Both the position numbers and the translations under genes were made by a program. Below are positions 6,012 to 13,339 of a DNA stretch of 38,406 nucleotides, one piece after another; position 1 is the first letter of the stretch, and each line of letters starts with the position of its first letter. The stretch spans positions 1-38,406 of the IMG/VR virus record IMGVR_UViG_3300037459_000028; one strand, written 5' to 3'. The notes below the pieces were generated by a model. It was not told the origin of the DNA. It did not search any database and saw only the letters and a program-made list of their open reading frames with translations. Source of the DNA: a virus.

Positions 6012-8297
6012 ATGCCAATAGAAATAGATTTTACAGAGCACTCTAACGTGCTAATCATGATTAAAGAGGCTCAAGAGTCAGAAGATGACACTCGCCAAGC
6101 AGTTAGAGAGGCCAAGCTATTTCTAACTAAGCGTGATGGTCAGTGGGACCCTTACGCATGGGCAAAGCTAGATGGTCGATTCCGTGGTACGTTTGACATG
6201 CTCACGCCTATTGTCGATCAAATATCCGGTGAGATTGATCAATCCGACTTTAGCCTAAAGGTATCTCCTGCCGGCGGTGATTCATCAGTAGAAACAGCTC
6301 AGACGTTAAACGGTCTCATTCGAAATATCCGCAACATATCAAACGCTGATCAAGTGTTTGCTCAGGCAGCTAGATCTAATGTGATTGGCGGCTTTGATGC
6401 GTGGGAAATAGTTCAAGACTGGGTTGACGGTGATGCATTCGATCAAGATCTGTTTATCCGCAAGATACCCAATGCGGTTGATAGCGTATGGTTTGATTTA
6501 GGCTCAGTAATGCAAGACCGCAGTGACGCGCAGTGGGGCGTTAAACTAATCGCGGTGCCAACGGCTAAGTATAATAAGGATTGGCCCGAAGGTTCCGGCT
6601 TAGGCGTTGCCGATGATAAGCAGGCTGAAGCTTACTTTAACAAGGCTGAGACCGTGGTTATTGGTCAACTATATTACAAAAAGCCTGTAAACATTGAACT
6701 AGTACGCATGACTAACGGCGCAGTGTACCGCGATAATGACGACTTTAAAAAGGTTCGGGACGAGCTAGCGCAGAAAGGTATCACTATCGAAGTTGATAAC
6801 GAGGGCAAAGAAAAGCGCAGAACTCGCAAATCATGGCGCGTTCACTCTCGCATGTTTGATGGTGGCGATTGGTTAAAAGAAGAAGAAAAGACGGTGTTCG
6901 ATTTTATCCCCATCGTACCTATTTACGGGAACTTTGACATATTCGAAAACAAATCCATCTATTACGGCAAACTTGAAAAGCTCTTTGACCACCAGCGCGT
7001 ATTAAATTATGCTATGAGTCGTGATATCGAGGACGGCGCGTTAAGCCCTAGCCCTGCTGTTTGGATGACCGAGACTATGATCGCCGGCCATGACTATTCA
7101 GAAATGAATACCGATCATGACCCTGTTAGAACATTTAATCCAGATCCTGAATTTCCAGGCTACGTACCAACGCTACAAGGCGGGCCAGTACAAAGCACAG
7201 GGCTACAAACAACCATCGCCAACATGCAACAGATGGTCGCTTCATCAGCTAACTCATTCAACGCATTACAAGGCAACGCCAATCCGGTGCAGAGCGGTAT
7301 TGCTGGAGGTCAGCAAATTGAGCAAGGTAACATTGGTTCAATTAAATGGTTTAAGGCCCTAGAAATACCCGTATGCCACACTGGAAGAATATTAATTAAT
7401 GCAATCCCTAGGGTGTACCCGGCAACAAGGCAAATAAGAATTCTCGAAGAGGATGGCACAAGTAAGATGGTATTAATTAACCAGCCTACATTCGATGAAG
7501 AGACGAAAACCAACGTTACTGTAAATGATTTAACTATTGGCGAATACGATGTTGTGTGCGACTTTGGCCCCGCATTTAATAGTCAGCAAAAAGAAACCGC
7601 TCAAGCGTTCCTCGATATGGCAGCAATCGACCCAACTATCGCACAGAAAGGCATGGACATTTGGCTTAAGAACTTAGCTGTTCCAGGCATGGACCAAATG
7701 GCCGAACGGTCAAGAGTTGAGTTGTTCAACGCTGGTTTAATCCCTGAGTCGCAATGGACCGATGAAGAGCAGCAACAAGCTCAAGCCGCGAAGGAAGCGG
7801 CGGCACAACAACCGCCTCAAGAAGACCCTAATCTAATACTAGCCAAGGCCGAAGAGCTTAAAGGCCAAGCTGATGTGGCTAACGCTCAAACCAAGCAGCA
7901 AGAAGCTCAATTCAATGCGCAAGTTAAAGCAGCGAACATCCAGTTAGAACAGGATAAAATCGCGTTGAAGCGTGAAGAGTTACAGTTAGACGTTGCTAAG
8001 TTTGAGCGAGAGAATAGCAACAAGTTTAATGTCGAAGCAGCTAAGATTGATCAAGGTCAACAAAAAATTGATATGCAAGCGCAGCAGCAACAGTTTGATA
8101 TCTTCCTTGACCAACAAAAGCAGCAGCAACAGGAGATTAACGACGCTATAAATAACCTTAAGACTTTACGTGAGGCGATGGGAGTCGATAGTATAGTTGG
8201 CCCGGGTACAACAGGGGCATTTATCAATCAAAGCAGGAAAGTAATAGACGCTCAGGATGTTGACGATAAGTTAGATCCCGAGCTTCCTAATCAGTAG
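6012..8297 (+). CDS. Portal protein, P22 gp1-like
   Basis: The 761-aa protein is close in length to P22 gp1 (725 aa) and fits its family. The N-terminal region (WDPYAWAKLDGRFRGTFDM) is typical of P22-type portals, which form the dodecameric DNA channel at one capsid vertex. From about residue 600 the chain is strongly Gln- and Ala-rich with heptad-like helices (EEQQQAQAAKEAAAQ, then LDQQKQQQQEI). This matches the long helical barrel of P22 portal that reaches into the capsid. It starts three bases after the terminase stop. A bidirectional terminator follows the stop codon. Confidence 0.92.
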   Translation: MPIEIDFTEHSNVLIMIKEAQESEDDTRQAVREAKLFLTKRDGQWDPYAWAKLDGRFRGTFDMLTPIVDQISGEIDQSDFSLKVSPAGGDSSVETAQTLNGLIRNIRNISNADQVFAQAARSNVIGGFDAWEIVQDWVDGDAFDQDLFIRKIPNAVDSVWFDLGSVMQDRSDAQWGVKLIAVPTAKYNKDWPEGSGLGVADDKQAEAYFNKAETVVIGQLYYKKPVNIELVRMTNGAVYRDNDDFKKVRDELAQKGITIEVDNEGKEKRRTRKSWRVHSRMFDGGDWLKEEEKTVFDFIPIVPIYGNFDIFENKSIYYGKLEKLFDHQRVLNYAMSRDIEDGALSPSPAVWMTETMIAGHDYSEMNTDHDPVRTFNPDPEFPGYVPTLQGGPVQSTGLQTTIANMQQMVASSANSFNALQGNANPVQSGIAGGQQIEQGNIGSIKWFKALEIPVCHTGRILINAIPRVYPATRQIRILEEDGTSKMVLINQPTFDEETKTNVTVNDLTIGEYDVVCDFGPAFNSQQKETAQAFLDMAAIDPTIAQKGMDIWLKNLAVPGMDQMAERSRVELFNAGLIPESQWTDEEQQQAQAAKEAAAQQPPQEDPNLILAKAEELKGQADVANAQTKQQEAQFNAQVKAANIQLEQDKIALKREELQLDVAKFERENSNKFNVEAAKIDQGQQKIDMQAQQQQFDIFLDQQKQQQQEINDAINNLKTLREAMGVDSIVGPGTTGAFINQSRKVIDAQDVDDKLDPELPNQ

Positions 8298-8303
8298 ATG
8301 ATA

Positions 8304-8325
8304 AAAGCCCTTTAATTAGGGCTTT
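8304..8325. terminator. Bidirectional terminator between portal and the leftward block
   Basis: AAAGCCCT-TTAATT-AGGGCTTT forms an 8-bp stem with A and T runs on the two sides. It lies between the converging portal gene and the leftward gene whose stop codon (8316-8318) sits inside the hairpin. It should end both transcripts at least partly; late transcription would need antitermination or a new promoter to reach the scaffold gene. Confidence 0.7.
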
Positions 8326-8600
8326 ATTAATTGCGATATTTCTTCGTATAAATCAGTTCCTAAATAATTTAAAGCCCCTTCATCACTCATGATCCGCTTT
8401 AAAACACCGACCGTGTCGACGCCCTTCTTTGTTACTTTGTATTCTGTCGTCATTATAATACTAGCTGGTAAGGCGTTTTCTTTTGGTTCCCCATCGATGC
8501 AATCGGCAATATTATACATCTCCTTTCTATCTTGTATTGACTCAACATCAAACCCGCTCGCCTCAATAAAGGCCATTAGTAATTTCATTTCGTTAGTCAT
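8316..8600 (-). CDS. Hypothetical protein, paralogue of the gene at 2933-3160
   Basis: The 94-aa protein begins MTNEMKLLMAFIEASGFDVE and contains YKVTKK, matching the protein at 2933-3160. It carries an extra C-terminal segment of about 40 residues (VLKRIMSDEGALNYLGTDLY). GGAG lies six bases before the chosen ATG; two more in-frame ATGs lie just upstream. It is the last gene of the leftward block. A copy of the 14-bp dyad motif lies at 8621-8634, 20 bases upstream of its start. Function is unknown. Confidence 0.65.
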   Translation of the reverse strand: MTNEMKLLMAFIEASGFDVESIQDRKEMYNIADCIDGEPKENALPASIIMTTEYKVTKKGVDTVGVLKRIMSDEGALNYLGTDLYEEISQLIKP

Positions 8601-8611
8601 CATCATCTCCA

Positions 8612-9004
8612 TTAAAACACATCAGTTAAGTGATTTAGTTGCATTCCGTATGCTGCGCCGAGCATTCCTAATCCAGCCGTTCTTTGACCTAAACCTAAGC
8701 CACCTGCATAGCCAAATTGAGAGTTTGCAAGGCCACGCGCGCCCATAGCTGCCATTTGTGATTGCTGACTAGCAAAGAGTTGCCCGCAAGCTAAAGCCTG
8801 TTGATTAGCCTGTTGGCGAGCGAGCTCAACTAACCAATATTCCTTAGCTTGATGCCTAGAGACTGGGGCACCTTTAACCTTCAATCTAATGTGTGGCTTC
8901 TTGGCATAAATACTAACAAACCGTTTCTTCTTTGCTCCAAAGAAGTCTAGTTGCTCATATAGTCGCTTTTGCTCTCTTACTTCGTGCTTAGTTAATCTTG
9001 TCAT
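8612..9004 (-). CDS. Basic N-terminus plus Gln/Ala/Gly-rich C-terminus protein
   Basis: The 130-aa product has a basic N-terminal half (KKKRFVSIYAKKPHIRLKVK). Its second half is rich in Gln, Ala and Gly with MGARGLANSQFGYAGG-type sequence, which resembles the low-complexity style of the ejection proteins at 17065-18708. A strong GGAGGTACTAGCG precedes the ATG at 9004. It could be a structural or ejected protein encoded outside the tail cluster; that is inference. It overlaps the upstream gene by 17 bases. Confidence 0.6.
   Translation of the reverse strand: MTRLTKHEVREQKRLYEQLDFFGAKKKRFVSIYAKKPHIRLKVKGAPVSRHQAKEYWLVELARQQANQQALACGQLFASQQSQMAAMGARGLANSQFGYAGGLGLGQRTAGLGMLGAAYGMQLNHLTDVF
8621..8634. 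repeat. Dyad-symmetric 14-bp motif, copy 3
   Basis: The reverse complement ATCAGTTAAGTGAT occurs at 8621-8634, inside the end of the 130-aa leftward gene and 20 bases before the start of the gene at 8600. It matches the copy at 34796 over 18 bases. Confidence 0.6.
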
Positions 9005-9308
9005 CGCTAGTACCTCCATCGCCATCGACGCTTGAATACGGAGTAGGTCGCCTAATTGTTATTGTGTCCGTGCTATTCTCGCTCAGGCCATCTTTAAATG
9101 ATGCGTAAGCAATGTTTGTAATAACACTGGTGAATATTCTTAGATACCACGGAATTCTTAAGGTGGTTTTACTAAACTTTAATTTCTTTTCAGCTTCCAT
9201 TTTCTGAAATGTATTCTCAGATTGAAATGAATTTAAAAAACTTCTTTGCGAACTTTCGTTAAATAGATTTAAAAGTTTTCTTGTTGCATCACTTGGATAT
9301 TCGCTCAT
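8988..9308 (-). CDS. Hypothetical protein with a hydrophobic segment
   Basis: The 106-aa protein has one moderately hydrophobic stretch (WYLRIFTSVITNIAYASF) that may be a membrane or amphipathic helix. An acidic, Gly-rich tail follows. GGAGGGTGTTAGTG precedes the ATG at 9308. It overlaps its neighbours on both sides, as the whole leftward block does. No family is recognised. Confidence 0.6.
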   Translation of the reverse strand: MSEYPSDATRKLLNLFNESSQRSFLNSFQSENTFQKMEAEKKLKFSKTTLRIPWYLRIFTSVITNIAYASFKDGLSENSTDTITIRRPTPYSSVDGDGGTSDDKIN

Positions 9309-9468
9309 CACTAACACCCTCCATTAACTTATCTGGATCAGCACCCGCAGCGACAGCAGCCTCAATGAACTGCTCCAACATCTGCATAGCATCAGAAGCT
9401 AAAACAAAGACTTCTTTGTGTAGTTGCGGTGACTTGTTTAATTCTCTGAGTTTGTATTGTTTAATCAT
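9289..9468 (-). CDS. Small helical protein, unknown
   Basis: The 59-aa product is mostly helical, with MLEQFIEAAVAAGADPDKLM near its C-terminus. GGGG seven bases upstream supports the ATG at 9468; another in-frame ATG lies at 9471. It overlaps the downstream gene by 20 bases and the upstream one by 8. Confidence 0.55.
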   Translation of the reverse strand: MIKQYKLRELNKSPQLHKEVFVLASDAMQMLEQFIEAAVAAGADPDKLMEGVSDERISK

Positions 9469-9685
9469 CATCTAACCCCAATTCTTTAAGTAAACTTTCT
9501 GTAAATTTCTCTTCTTCTTCACTACCTTCTACGCAAGCGTAACAAGCGGCCATAGTTAAAAACTTAACCAGCTTCTCGTGATAATTAACAGCCTTTTCAA
9601 TATATGCCCAATCGATGGTTATATTGCTATCACTATTGGATACGTTTACCTGTAGGTGTTTACCCATTGTTATACTATTGATCAT
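9461..9685 (-). CDS. Small acidic protein, unknown
   Basis: The 74-aa protein starts at 9685, where GGAG stands eight bases upstream. The first 30 residues look like a beta strand pair and the rest helical, with an acidic end (EGSEEEEKF and LGLDDD). It carries two cysteines. It is part of the overlapping leftward block and no function is recognised. Confidence 0.6.
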   Translation of the reverse strand: MINSITMGKHLQVNVSNSDSNITIDWAYIEKAVNYHEKLVKFLTMAACYACVEGSEEEEKFTESLLKELGLDDD

Positions 9686-9687
9686 TC

Positions 9688-9834
9688 TTATATCTCCATA
9701 TTCCACATTTCGATGCACTCATCACATAGAAGTTGCTTTGTGTTATCTTGATATGTCTCATTAAGATAAGGGTTCTCCCTGAGAGTTACGCTTTGTTTTT
9801 CCTCGCCACATTCATCACACTTTAAATCGCTCAC
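9688..9834 (-). CDS. Small zinc-ribbon-like protein, GTG start
   Basis: The 48-aa ORF starts with GTG at 9834, overlapping the upstream stop by four bases (GTGA), and AAGGAGGTAGAGGA lies just before it. Two CxxC pairs (CDEC at 6-9 and CDEC at 37-40) with 27 residues between them indicate a zinc ribbon. Such phage proteins often bind nucleic acid or host proteins. The next gene starts three bases downstream. Its exact role is unknown. Confidence 0.65.
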   Translation of the reverse strand: MSDLKCDECGEEKQSVTLRENPYLNETYQDNTKQLLCDECIEMWNMEI

Positions 9835-10151
9835 TCCTCTACCTCCTTACCGTCAATATCAACTAAGCATGCGTGTATAGGAGTAACCTCACCCCTCAAG
9901 AATGTTAATTGTATGCGTGGGCTGTCATTGTTATTTTGATCAATCGGCATGCCAGTGTATCTAGCCATTGTTTCCTTATTAAAAATCACAGAAGGCATTT
10001 CAGTTAGATTTTGCAACTCAATAATAGAATCAAACGCCTCCATATATCTACTTAAATACTCTTGCATGGCTCTAATTGTTTCACCATGCAATGCGCCGGT
10101 CATTATTGGCTTTTCTGTTTTAGTTCCAAGTAGCGCCTTCAATACATTCAT
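9831..10151 (-). CDS. Hypothetical protein
   Basis: The 106-aa protein starts at 10151 with AAGGAGATAGGGTG upstream and shares one base with the preceding stop (TGATG). A helical middle region (TIRAMQEYLSRYMEAFDSII) precedes a short beta-like C-terminus. It is translated as part of the leftward block. No family is recognised. Confidence 0.6.
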   Translation of the reverse strand: MNVLKALLGTKTEKPIMTGALHGETIRAMQEYLSRYMEAFDSIIELQNLTEMPSVIFNKETMARYTGMPIDQNNNDSPRIQLTFLRGEVTPIHACLVDIDGKEVEE

Positions 10152-10321
10152 CACCCTATCTCCTTAATCTCAAGCCCTCGACACATGCACAATAACTGCG
10201 CTTTCATTTTCTCATTGCGGCACTTTCTGCGCCATACATCATATCTAACACCCCAATGCTTACACGCTTCTTTAACAGTCCAGCCTTTAGCGTGGATTAT
10301 ACTTGTATATTTGCAGGTCAT
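10151..10321 (-). CDS. Small HTH-like Cys-rich protein, first gene of the leftward block
   Basis: The 56-aa ORF from 10321 is basic. Its KGWTVKEACKHWGVRYDVWR stretch reads as a helix-turn-helix: an alpha helix, a Gly turn, then a recognition helix with Trp. A similar arrangement (KGWT, then WG followed by R and W) is seen in small phage proteins that may bind DNA. Being promoter-proximal, it could autoregulate the block through the inverted repeat at 10336-10352. That role is inference. Confidence 0.6.
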   Translation of the reverse strand: MTCKYTSIIHAKGWTVKEACKHWGVRYDVWRRKCRNEKMKAQLLCMCRGLEIKEIG

Positions 10322-10335
10322 ATTTAATCCTTGGT

Positions 10336-10352
10336 ATAGGCGAATTGCCTAT
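10336..10352. promoter_or_regulatory. Inverted repeat, possible operator of the leftward block
   Basis: ATAGGC-GAATT-GCCTAT is a perfect 6-bp inverted repeat with a 5-base spacer. It lies between the leftward promoter and the first gene start at 10321. It could be an operator or a leader hairpin. Confidence 0.5.
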
Positions 10353-10360
10353 CTATAGCG

Positions 10361-10389
10361 AGGATAGCAAAACCTTTATAATATAACAA
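10361..10389 (-). promoter_or_regulatory. Promoter of the leftward block
   Basis: On the minus strand TTGTTA (10384-10389) and TATCCT (10361-10366) are separated by 17 bases. Transcription would start near 10355 and read the eight genes from 10321 to 8316. On the plus strand, TATAAT at 10377-10382 overlaps it but has no good -35 box; it might serve the scaffold gene. Confidence 0.6.
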
Positions 10390-10450
10390 GGTCAACAGCT
10401 AACCTTAATAGCTGCTCAGTCGAAAGACTATGCCTTAAAGGTCGATAAAC

Positions 10451-11263
10451 ATGAGTGATACTCCGCAAAACGATTCTGTTGGGTCAGAAGTAATTGAGCA
10501 ACAAGTCGAAATAAATGATTCTATCCTAGCCTCGGAAACTGGGGAGCAAGTTCAAGCTGAATCGAATGGACAAGTTGATGAAGCTGAGTTAGCAAAACAA
10601 AAGTCTAACGAGGCGTTTAATAAGCAGTATGGACAGCTTAAGCAGGCAGAGCGAGATAATGCAGCGTCAGCCGCTAGAATCGCAGAGCTTGAAAAGGCTG
10701 ATCGAGAACGCCAAGCGGCAGCAGTCGGAGAAATCCCACCAATGCCTGATGCTTTTGATGATGATTTCGACGCTAAAATTAAGCAGCGCGATGAGGCAAT
10801 TATTGCCCAAGCTAATTTTAACAATAGCAATCAGATTTATTTGCAACAGCAACAGAATCAACAACAGTTAGCGCAGCAACAGAAGCAAGAGCAAATTCAG
10901 CAGTCAATGCAAAGCTACAGCAGTAAAGCTTTAGAGTTAGGCATTAAGCAGGATGAATTGCAAGCAGCAGGAAGCGCAGTAGCACAATATGGATTATCAG
11001 ATGATTTGGTTATGCATATTTTAGGTGATGCAGATGGCCCATTAATTACAAAGCACTTAGCGGCTAACCCGCAAGAAGGCTTTGAATTGGCACAAATGTC
11101 ACCCTTTGCAGTGGGTTCCAAACTTGACTCAATTCGAGCTAAAGCAGCAGCGCTAAAACCGAAACAAAGCAACACCCCAGACCCTGCAACTAATTTGCAA
11201 GGTAATGGAGCAGACCCTGAAGCTGGTAAATACAAGCATATCAAGGGTGCTAAATTTGAATAA
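10451..11263 (+). CDS. Scaffolding protein, P22 gp8-like by position
   Basis: The 270-aa protein has the usual build of a scaffold: an acidic N-terminus, a Gln-rich coiled coil in the middle (QIYLQQQQNQQQLAQQQKQE) and a basic C-terminus (GKYKHIKGAKFE) that could bind coat. P22 gp8 has 303 aa and acts inside the procapsid, then leaves. It lies directly upstream of the coat gene, as in P22. AAAGG precedes the ATG. The AGTC-GAAA-GACT hairpin just upstream may affect translation. Sequence similarity to P22 gp8 is not obvious by eye, so the call rests on composition and position. Confidence 0.8.
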   Translation: MSDTPQNDSVGSEVIEQQVEINDSILASETGEQVQAESNGQVDEAELAKQKSNEAFNKQYGQLKQAERDNAASAARIAELEKADRERQAAAVGEIPPMPDAFDDDFDAKIKQRDEAIIAQANFNNSNQIYLQQQQNQQQLAQQQKQEQIQQSMQSYSSKALELGIKQDELQAAGSAVAQYGLSDDLVMHILGDADGPLITKHLAANPQEGFELAQMSPFAVGSKLDSIRAKAAALKPKQSNTPDPATNLQGNGADPEAGKYKHIKGAKFE

Positions 11264-11277
11264 TATGGAGGCCACTC

Positions 11278-12555
11278 ATGGCTAATAATTTCGACAGTAA
11301 TTTTACGCGCAAATTGATGCGCTCATTCTTGGATAAGTTCGAATCCGAACGAGTCTTAACTAAAAACGTTAATACCCAACTTTTTGCTGGTAAGTTCAAC
11401 GGTTCAACTGGTGATAAAATTGATGTTAAACGTCCGACTGATTACGTAACAGTAAGAACACCAGAAGGTGATTTAACGTCTAAAACACCGAGCGACATCA
11501 TCACCGGCAAGGCAACTGCCACCGTGCAAGATTACTTTACTGCCTTTGTTGATTTCGATGAAGCAGACGAAGCGATCAAGATGGACCAACTTGACGAGTT
11601 GCTAGCACCAATGGCAACTCGAATGAAAACCGATTTCGAGTTAGATTACGCCAAGTTTATGAAAAATAACTCAGGTCTATTATCTGGTACATACGGATCC
11701 CCAGCCCTTAAGTGGGATGATATCGCAGCCTATGGCTCTATTTTAGATGCGACAGGCGTCCCTCGTGATGCAAAATGGAACGTTGCTGTTAACCCATTTA
11801 CTCAGCGTAAGTTAGCAAGCGATCAGCGTAGCTTAGGTGCTGGCGGTACGGCTGGCGGTTTAATCTCCGAAGCGCATCGAGAAGCTATCATAGCTGATAA
11901 CTTTGCAGGCCTTAAGGTTATGTCTGCCAACACGTTAGGTAGTAATACTATCGCGGCAGGTGCTGACCGGGCAGGTACAATTACAAGCGTTGACGTTACT
12001 TACTTAACAGCTAAAGACACCATGACGCAAAGCATTACAGTTGCAGCCTTCACTAATGATTTAGTCATTAAAGCCGGTGAAGTTTTGCGTGTAACTGGTC
12101 GTAATCGTCTAAACCTATCGACTCGGGAGTTAATTCTTGATGAGACAGGCGCGGTTATTCTGTTCAGCGGTACGGTTGTTTCTGATGTTACCTTGTCAGC
12201 TACAGGTACGGGTGTGATTGTTATTACCGGCCCTGCAATCTTTGAAGCTGCTGGTCAATACAACACAACTAGCTCAGCTATCGCGGCATCTGATGTTATT
12301 ACCCTGCTAGGTGCAGCGGGTGACATTATTCAGCCTAATTTGTTCTGGCACCCTCAAGCGTTTACGGTCGCTTCGGTTCCAATCAAGAAGCTTCAATCTG
12401 TTGACACTATTGCAACTACTGAAGATGGTTTACAGTTCCGAGTTTCTAAAGGTTCAGACTTTATCAAGAACCAGCAGAAGGTGCGTATCGATTTCCGCCC
12501 AGCTTACGGTGTTATGAATCCGTTCTTCGCTGGCCAAGGTTTCGGTACTCCTTAA
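11278..12555 (+). CDS. Major capsid (coat) protein, P22 gp5-like
   Basis: The 425-aa protein is close to the 430 aa of P22 coat. Its N-terminus (NTQLFAGKFNGSTGDKIDVK then RPTDYVTVRTPEGDL) matches the style of the P22_CoatProtein family, an HK97 fold with an inserted I-domain. It assembles with the scaffold into T=7 procapsids. TATGGAGGCCACTC precedes the ATG. A TTCG-loop hairpin follows the stop. Confidence 0.92.
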   Translation: MANNFDSNFTRKLMRSFLDKFESERVLTKNVNTQLFAGKFNGSTGDKIDVKRPTDYVTVRTPEGDLTSKTPSDIITGKATATVQDYFTAFVDFDEADEAIKMDQLDELLAPMATRMKTDFELDYAKFMKNNSGLLSGTYGSPALKWDDIAAYGSILDATGVPRDAKWNVAVNPFTQRKLASDQRSLGAGGTAGGLISEAHREAIIADNFAGLKVMSANTLGSNTIAAGADRAGTITSVDVTYLTAKDTMTQSITVAAFTNDLVIKAGEVLRVTGRNRLNLSTRELILDETGAVILFSGTVVSDVTLSATGTGVIVITGPAIFEAAGQYNTTSSAIAASDVITLLGAAGDIIQPNLFWHPQAFTVASVPIKKLQSVDTIATTEDGLQFRVSKGSDFIKNQQKVRIDFRPAYGVMNPFFAGQGFGTP

Positions 12556-12569
12556 TAACCACAACAAGT

Positions 12570-12590
12570 GAGGGGTTCGCCCCTCCTTTT
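12570..12590 (+). terminator. TTCG-loop hairpin after the coat gene (partial terminator?)
   Basis: GAGGGG-TTCG-CCCCTC forms a perfect 6-bp stem followed by CTTTT. With only four Ts it would be a leaky terminator or an RNA-stabilising end, leaving more coat mRNA than downstream mRNA. Confidence 0.55.
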
Positions 12591-12609
12591 AATTTGTGAG
12601 GGTAATAAA

Positions 12610-12810
12610 ATGTCAGATCAAGAAGAGAAGTTAACCACTATCTACAAGCCTAACGGTAAGCCATTAAAGGTTAATCAACATATGGTTGCCTGCCTAAAGC
12701 GTGGCGACGAAAGTTTAGACGGTTTTTCTTTTAAAAATCCAAAAGCTAAAAGCCAAAAGCCAAATGCCGGGGACCCGGAACCAGAGCCAGAGCAAGAAGA
12801 TAAAAATTAA
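12610..12810 (+). CDS. Small Pro/Glu-tailed protein after coat
   Basis: The 66-aa protein begins with an ordered half (KLTTIYKPNGKPLKVNQHM) and ends in a Lys-, Pro- and Glu-rich tail (DPEPEPEQEDKN). GAGGGTAATAAA precedes the ATG at 12610. P22 has no gene here; the position next to the coat gene in other phages often holds a head decoration or completion protein. It is flanked by two TTCG hairpins, so its level may be set separately. Function is unknown. Confidence 0.65.
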   Translation: MSDQEEKLTTIYKPNGKPLKVNQHMVACLKRGDESLDGFSFKNPKAKSQKPNAGDPEPEPEQEDKN

Positions 12811-12814
12811 CCAA

Positions 12815-12830
12815 AGGGGCTTCGGTCCCT
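12815..12830 (+). other. TTCG-loop hairpin before the gp4-like gene
   Basis: AGGGGC-TTCG-GTCCCT forms a 6-bp stem with one G-T pair and a stable tetraloop. No T run follows, so it is more likely an RNA-processing or translation-control element than a terminator. Confidence 0.5.
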
Positions 12831-12850
12831 AACTAATTTATGGGTGAATA

Positions 12851-13339
12851 ATGTCTGAGACAGCAGAAGAACTATTTGGAGACTCATTACAGGCGATACT
12901 GGTCCAGGCATCAGAGCAACCAATTCAGCCCGTTGATTTTCAAACAGCAAGGCGATACGCCAATAGAATGATGGCGTCATTTGCCGCTAGCGGAATTAAT
13001 CTAGGCTATACAAACATAGTTGAACCGACTGATTTGGTAACTATTCCAGATGGCGCCACTGAAGGGTTGCTATTTAATTTGGCCGTTCGGATGCTGCCGA
13101 CGTATGACTTCCCATTAACGGCAGAGTTAAGAGAGAATGCGCGGGAAGGTAAAGACGCGATGCGTAAGCTTGCCATCTTTATCAAGCCAACCAGATTCCC
13201 TTGTACATTACCTATTGGTTCAGGCAATGAAGGTGAGAACACGTTTAATACCGATAGATTCTTCCCATGTCCAGAAGATGAGTTATTAACAGAGCAAGGC
13301 GGTTCGATACTGCTGGAGAGCAACACCCATGAGCCATAG
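12851..13339 (+). CDS. Head-to-tail adaptor, P22 gp4-like tail accessory factor
   Basis: The 162-aa protein matches P22 gp4 in length (166 aa) and position. Its core reads FQTARRYANRMMASFAASG, then DLVTIPDGATEGLLFNLAVR, then LRENAREGKDAMRKL. This is the style of the P22_Tail-4 family, which binds as a dodecamer under the portal and starts tail assembly. Some homologues have peptidoglycan-cutting activity; I see no motif to claim it here. It overlaps the next gene by 11 bases. Confidence 0.9.
   Translation: MSETAEELFGDSLQAILVQASEQPIQPVDFQTARRYANRMMASFAASGINLGYTNIVEPTDLVTIPDGATEGLLFNLAVRMLPTYDFPLTAELRENAREGKDAMRKLAIFIKPTRFPCTLPIGSGNEGENTFNTDRFFPCPEDELLTEQGGSILLESNTHEP

Noticed and set aside
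10552-11244. Minus-strand ORFs opposite the scaffold gene
   Set aside because: They are mirror frames of the Gln- and Ala-rich scaffold gene, rich in Ser and Leu as expected of such shadows.
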